Positions 62,530 through 64,000 of a DNA stretch of 64,000 bases are shown here, piece by piece. The DNA lies in NCBI GenBank assembly GCA_015680685.1, contig MNCI01004098.1:1-64000 (forward strand). The letters run 5' to 3'. The translations under genes and the position numbers were made by a program. The notes under the pieces are model-generated. The model was given only the letters and a program-made list of their open reading frames with translations, did no database searches and was not told the origin of the DNA. Within the stretch, counting starts at the first letter, position 1, and each line of letters begins with the position of its first letter. This DNA comes from Gnetum montanum. Taxonomy: Eukaryota; Streptophyta; Gnetopsida; Gnetales; Gnetaceae.

Positions 62530-62622
62530 GACGTTACACAGAGTTCATGATCTAGAATAGATAGGTTGTACGATAAGGGAAGGTGTTAAGATTTATATTT
62601 ATGCACTTGGAAGGTTCAAGAT

Positions 62623-63546
62623 TGATGAGTGGTGAGGTACCCCTATACTCAACCATACGAATACGAGCATTTCAAGCACGATCTGGTCGAACTCCTTAGA
62701 TGGGCTAGTTGTGGTATCTAGATAGTTAGCCTTAGGTCGCAGTTTGTTGTCTTCCCACCTGGACTAGTGTTATCTTTGTCATGTATGGTTTAGTCTAGAG
62801 TTAGATGTATGATGTGGTTTCTAATTTAATGCTACTCCTGAAGGCAATGGAAAATAATGTTAACTAAGCTAAGAGGGAAAGGGTGAGAGAGAGTCTAAAC
62901 TAGCCTAAGCATGATGAGCATCCATTCCTTGATTATCCGTACACATCTTGGACTTCATGCATGACTACTACTAGGATTACCAAGTGTAGATCCTAGGTAT
63001 GCTACTGGGTTACCAAGTAGTCACACTTAAATGCTCGTAATCAAGTCATACTCATTCCTCGTTTAATAGGAGTTTAAGGGTGAGAGAGATTAACTAAGAA
63101 AGCAGTAAATAACAAACAAACAAATAAATAATTAAACTAAGTGAATTCTACAATGATGAAGTAATCTCAATCTTTATTTTTGATCATGTACATGTTCAAG
63201 TATGTCACACTCGAATAAAGGATGCTGTACAATTACAATCACCACACTGCGGGCATACACGGGGAAATAATTCTAACTCTAAGAAGGAAAAACTGTAAGA
63301 GTTTGGGTAAGGAACTAAGAACTAGATGATAGAACAAGGAAAGCTGCCTCTTATTTATAGAAATCAAGGCAGGCTATGATATCGCATAAGTGATATCGCA
63401 ACTAATGAGATATCATAGCCGTAATATCGCATACACGATATCGCAGCCCATGCGATATCACGGTAGTGATATCACATCCACTGGGATATCATGGTTGTGA
63501 TATCACAACCAGCGATATCACAGCCAACAAAATTCATAACTCATCA
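62623..63546 (-). repeat. 3' LTR of a second coiled-coil element (C6)
   Basis: Plus-strand TGATGAGTGGTGAGG to AACTCATCA, 924 bp. U3 end (63370-63520) has nine GATATC sites in 150 bp. PPT (TACCCCCAC on plus) at 63547. The element continues past the right edge. Confidence 0.85.
63351..63359 (-). promoter_or_regulatory. TATA box in the C6 LTR
   Basis: Minus-strand TATAAATAA, downstream (minus sense) of the GATATC cluster. The same TATAAATAAGAGG is at about 24663 and 29862. Confidence 0.6.
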
Positions 63547-63725
63547 TACCCCCACGACTAAATGAAAACTCGTCCTCAAGTTACAAAGAGAACAAGCTCC
63601 ATTGATTACACAGTGGATAGGTATGGGATTATTGACTGACTAGAATGGATTCATGCCGTAGTGTGGAGTCAAAAAAAATTGAGACACAACAAAAGAAAAT
63701 CCTATGATTACAAAATTGGTGGAAC

Positions 63726-64000
63726 TCATGTAGTTCGTGGTGGTGGTGGCTCCTCCATAGGTGTCTTTCTCTTTTCTTATGCTCAAGGTCTTGGGATTTG
63801 ATGGCGTTGAAGTATGGCCTAGAGTTTCTCCTCTTGTAAGGCCTTGAGTGCCTTGGCATGTGTGTAAGTTTGCGCTTGTGCCATAGAGGCATCACAGTCA
63901 GCCTTCTCTTTTTCCTTTTCCATCCTTTTATTCTCTGTCAACAGTTTATTAAGTTGCTTAGTTCTGAAAGTGTCTAGTTGGTCCTGAGCAACCTTTGGCC
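63726..64000 (-). CDS. C-terminal part of the coiled-coil ORF in C6
   Basis: Minus-strand frame from the right edge: Lys/Glu/Gln/Leu-rich heptad-like sequence (NKLLTENKRMEKEKEKA, then ALKALQEEKL), two or three stops, ending PMEEPPPPRTT and TGA at 63726. Matches the C-terminus of the C5 ORF, including the stop position about 180 bp before the LTR. Function unknown. Better preserved than C5 in this stretch. Confidence 0.55.

Overview
This looks like plant nuclear DNA from a large, repeat-rich genome. It is AT-rich, contains spliced genes with plant-type TATA boxes and poly(A) signals, a plant cytokinin-enzyme (LOG) relic, a ribosome-inactivating-protein gene, a tRNA-derived SINE and mostly decayed Ty3/gypsy LTR retrotransposons. 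The density of old, stop-ridden elements would suit a gymnosperm or another big seed-plant genome. That is inference: nothing here fixes the species.

Layout. 1-1191 (minus): ribosome-inactivating protein (toxin family) running off the left edge and broken by an assembly scar. 1962-6420: gypsy family 'A/B' element (LTR, primer site, gag relic). 6545-8990: a ~550-bp tandem array. 9500-10160: further repeats. 10467-11825: candidate small spliced gene of unknown function. 12602-12759: SINE with target-site duplication. 12775-15963: AT-rich, no gene recognised. 15964-22465: complete gag-only LTR element (C1) with perfect 5-bp target-site duplication. 23878-29974: minus-strand LTR element (C4) with gag and protease relics, a 230-N gap and a mis-oriented contig. 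30340-31395: LOG pseudogene. 32770-33198: chromovirus integrase/chromodomain relic and LTR start. 37079-45145: rearranged C-family pieces (minus LTR, pol, 3' region, LTR, gag, inverted RT fragment). 46621-51700: minus-strand element whose LTR is C-like but whose cargo is a long coiled-coil ORF, split by a CpG-rich block (about 50283-51560). 52472-62529: family B element with ~2-kb LTRs, gag and protease but no visible reverse transcriptase. 62623-64000: another C-like LTR with the same coiled-coil ORF, running off the right edge.

How it fits together. Only the RIP gene and perhaps the 10.6-11.7 kb gene look like functional host genes. The rest is transposon turnover. One LTR family (ends TGATGA...TCATCA) carries at least three internal cargos: gag only, gag-protease/pol, and a large coiled-coil ORF with a conserved C-terminus and stop position. 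The coiled-coil cargo and its repeated association with this LTR family is the best candidate for something undescribed. Several oddities (single Ns flanked by 43-46 bp direct duplicates, and a perfect 114-bp inverted repeat beside the N gap) are best explained as unmerged contig overlaps, not biology.
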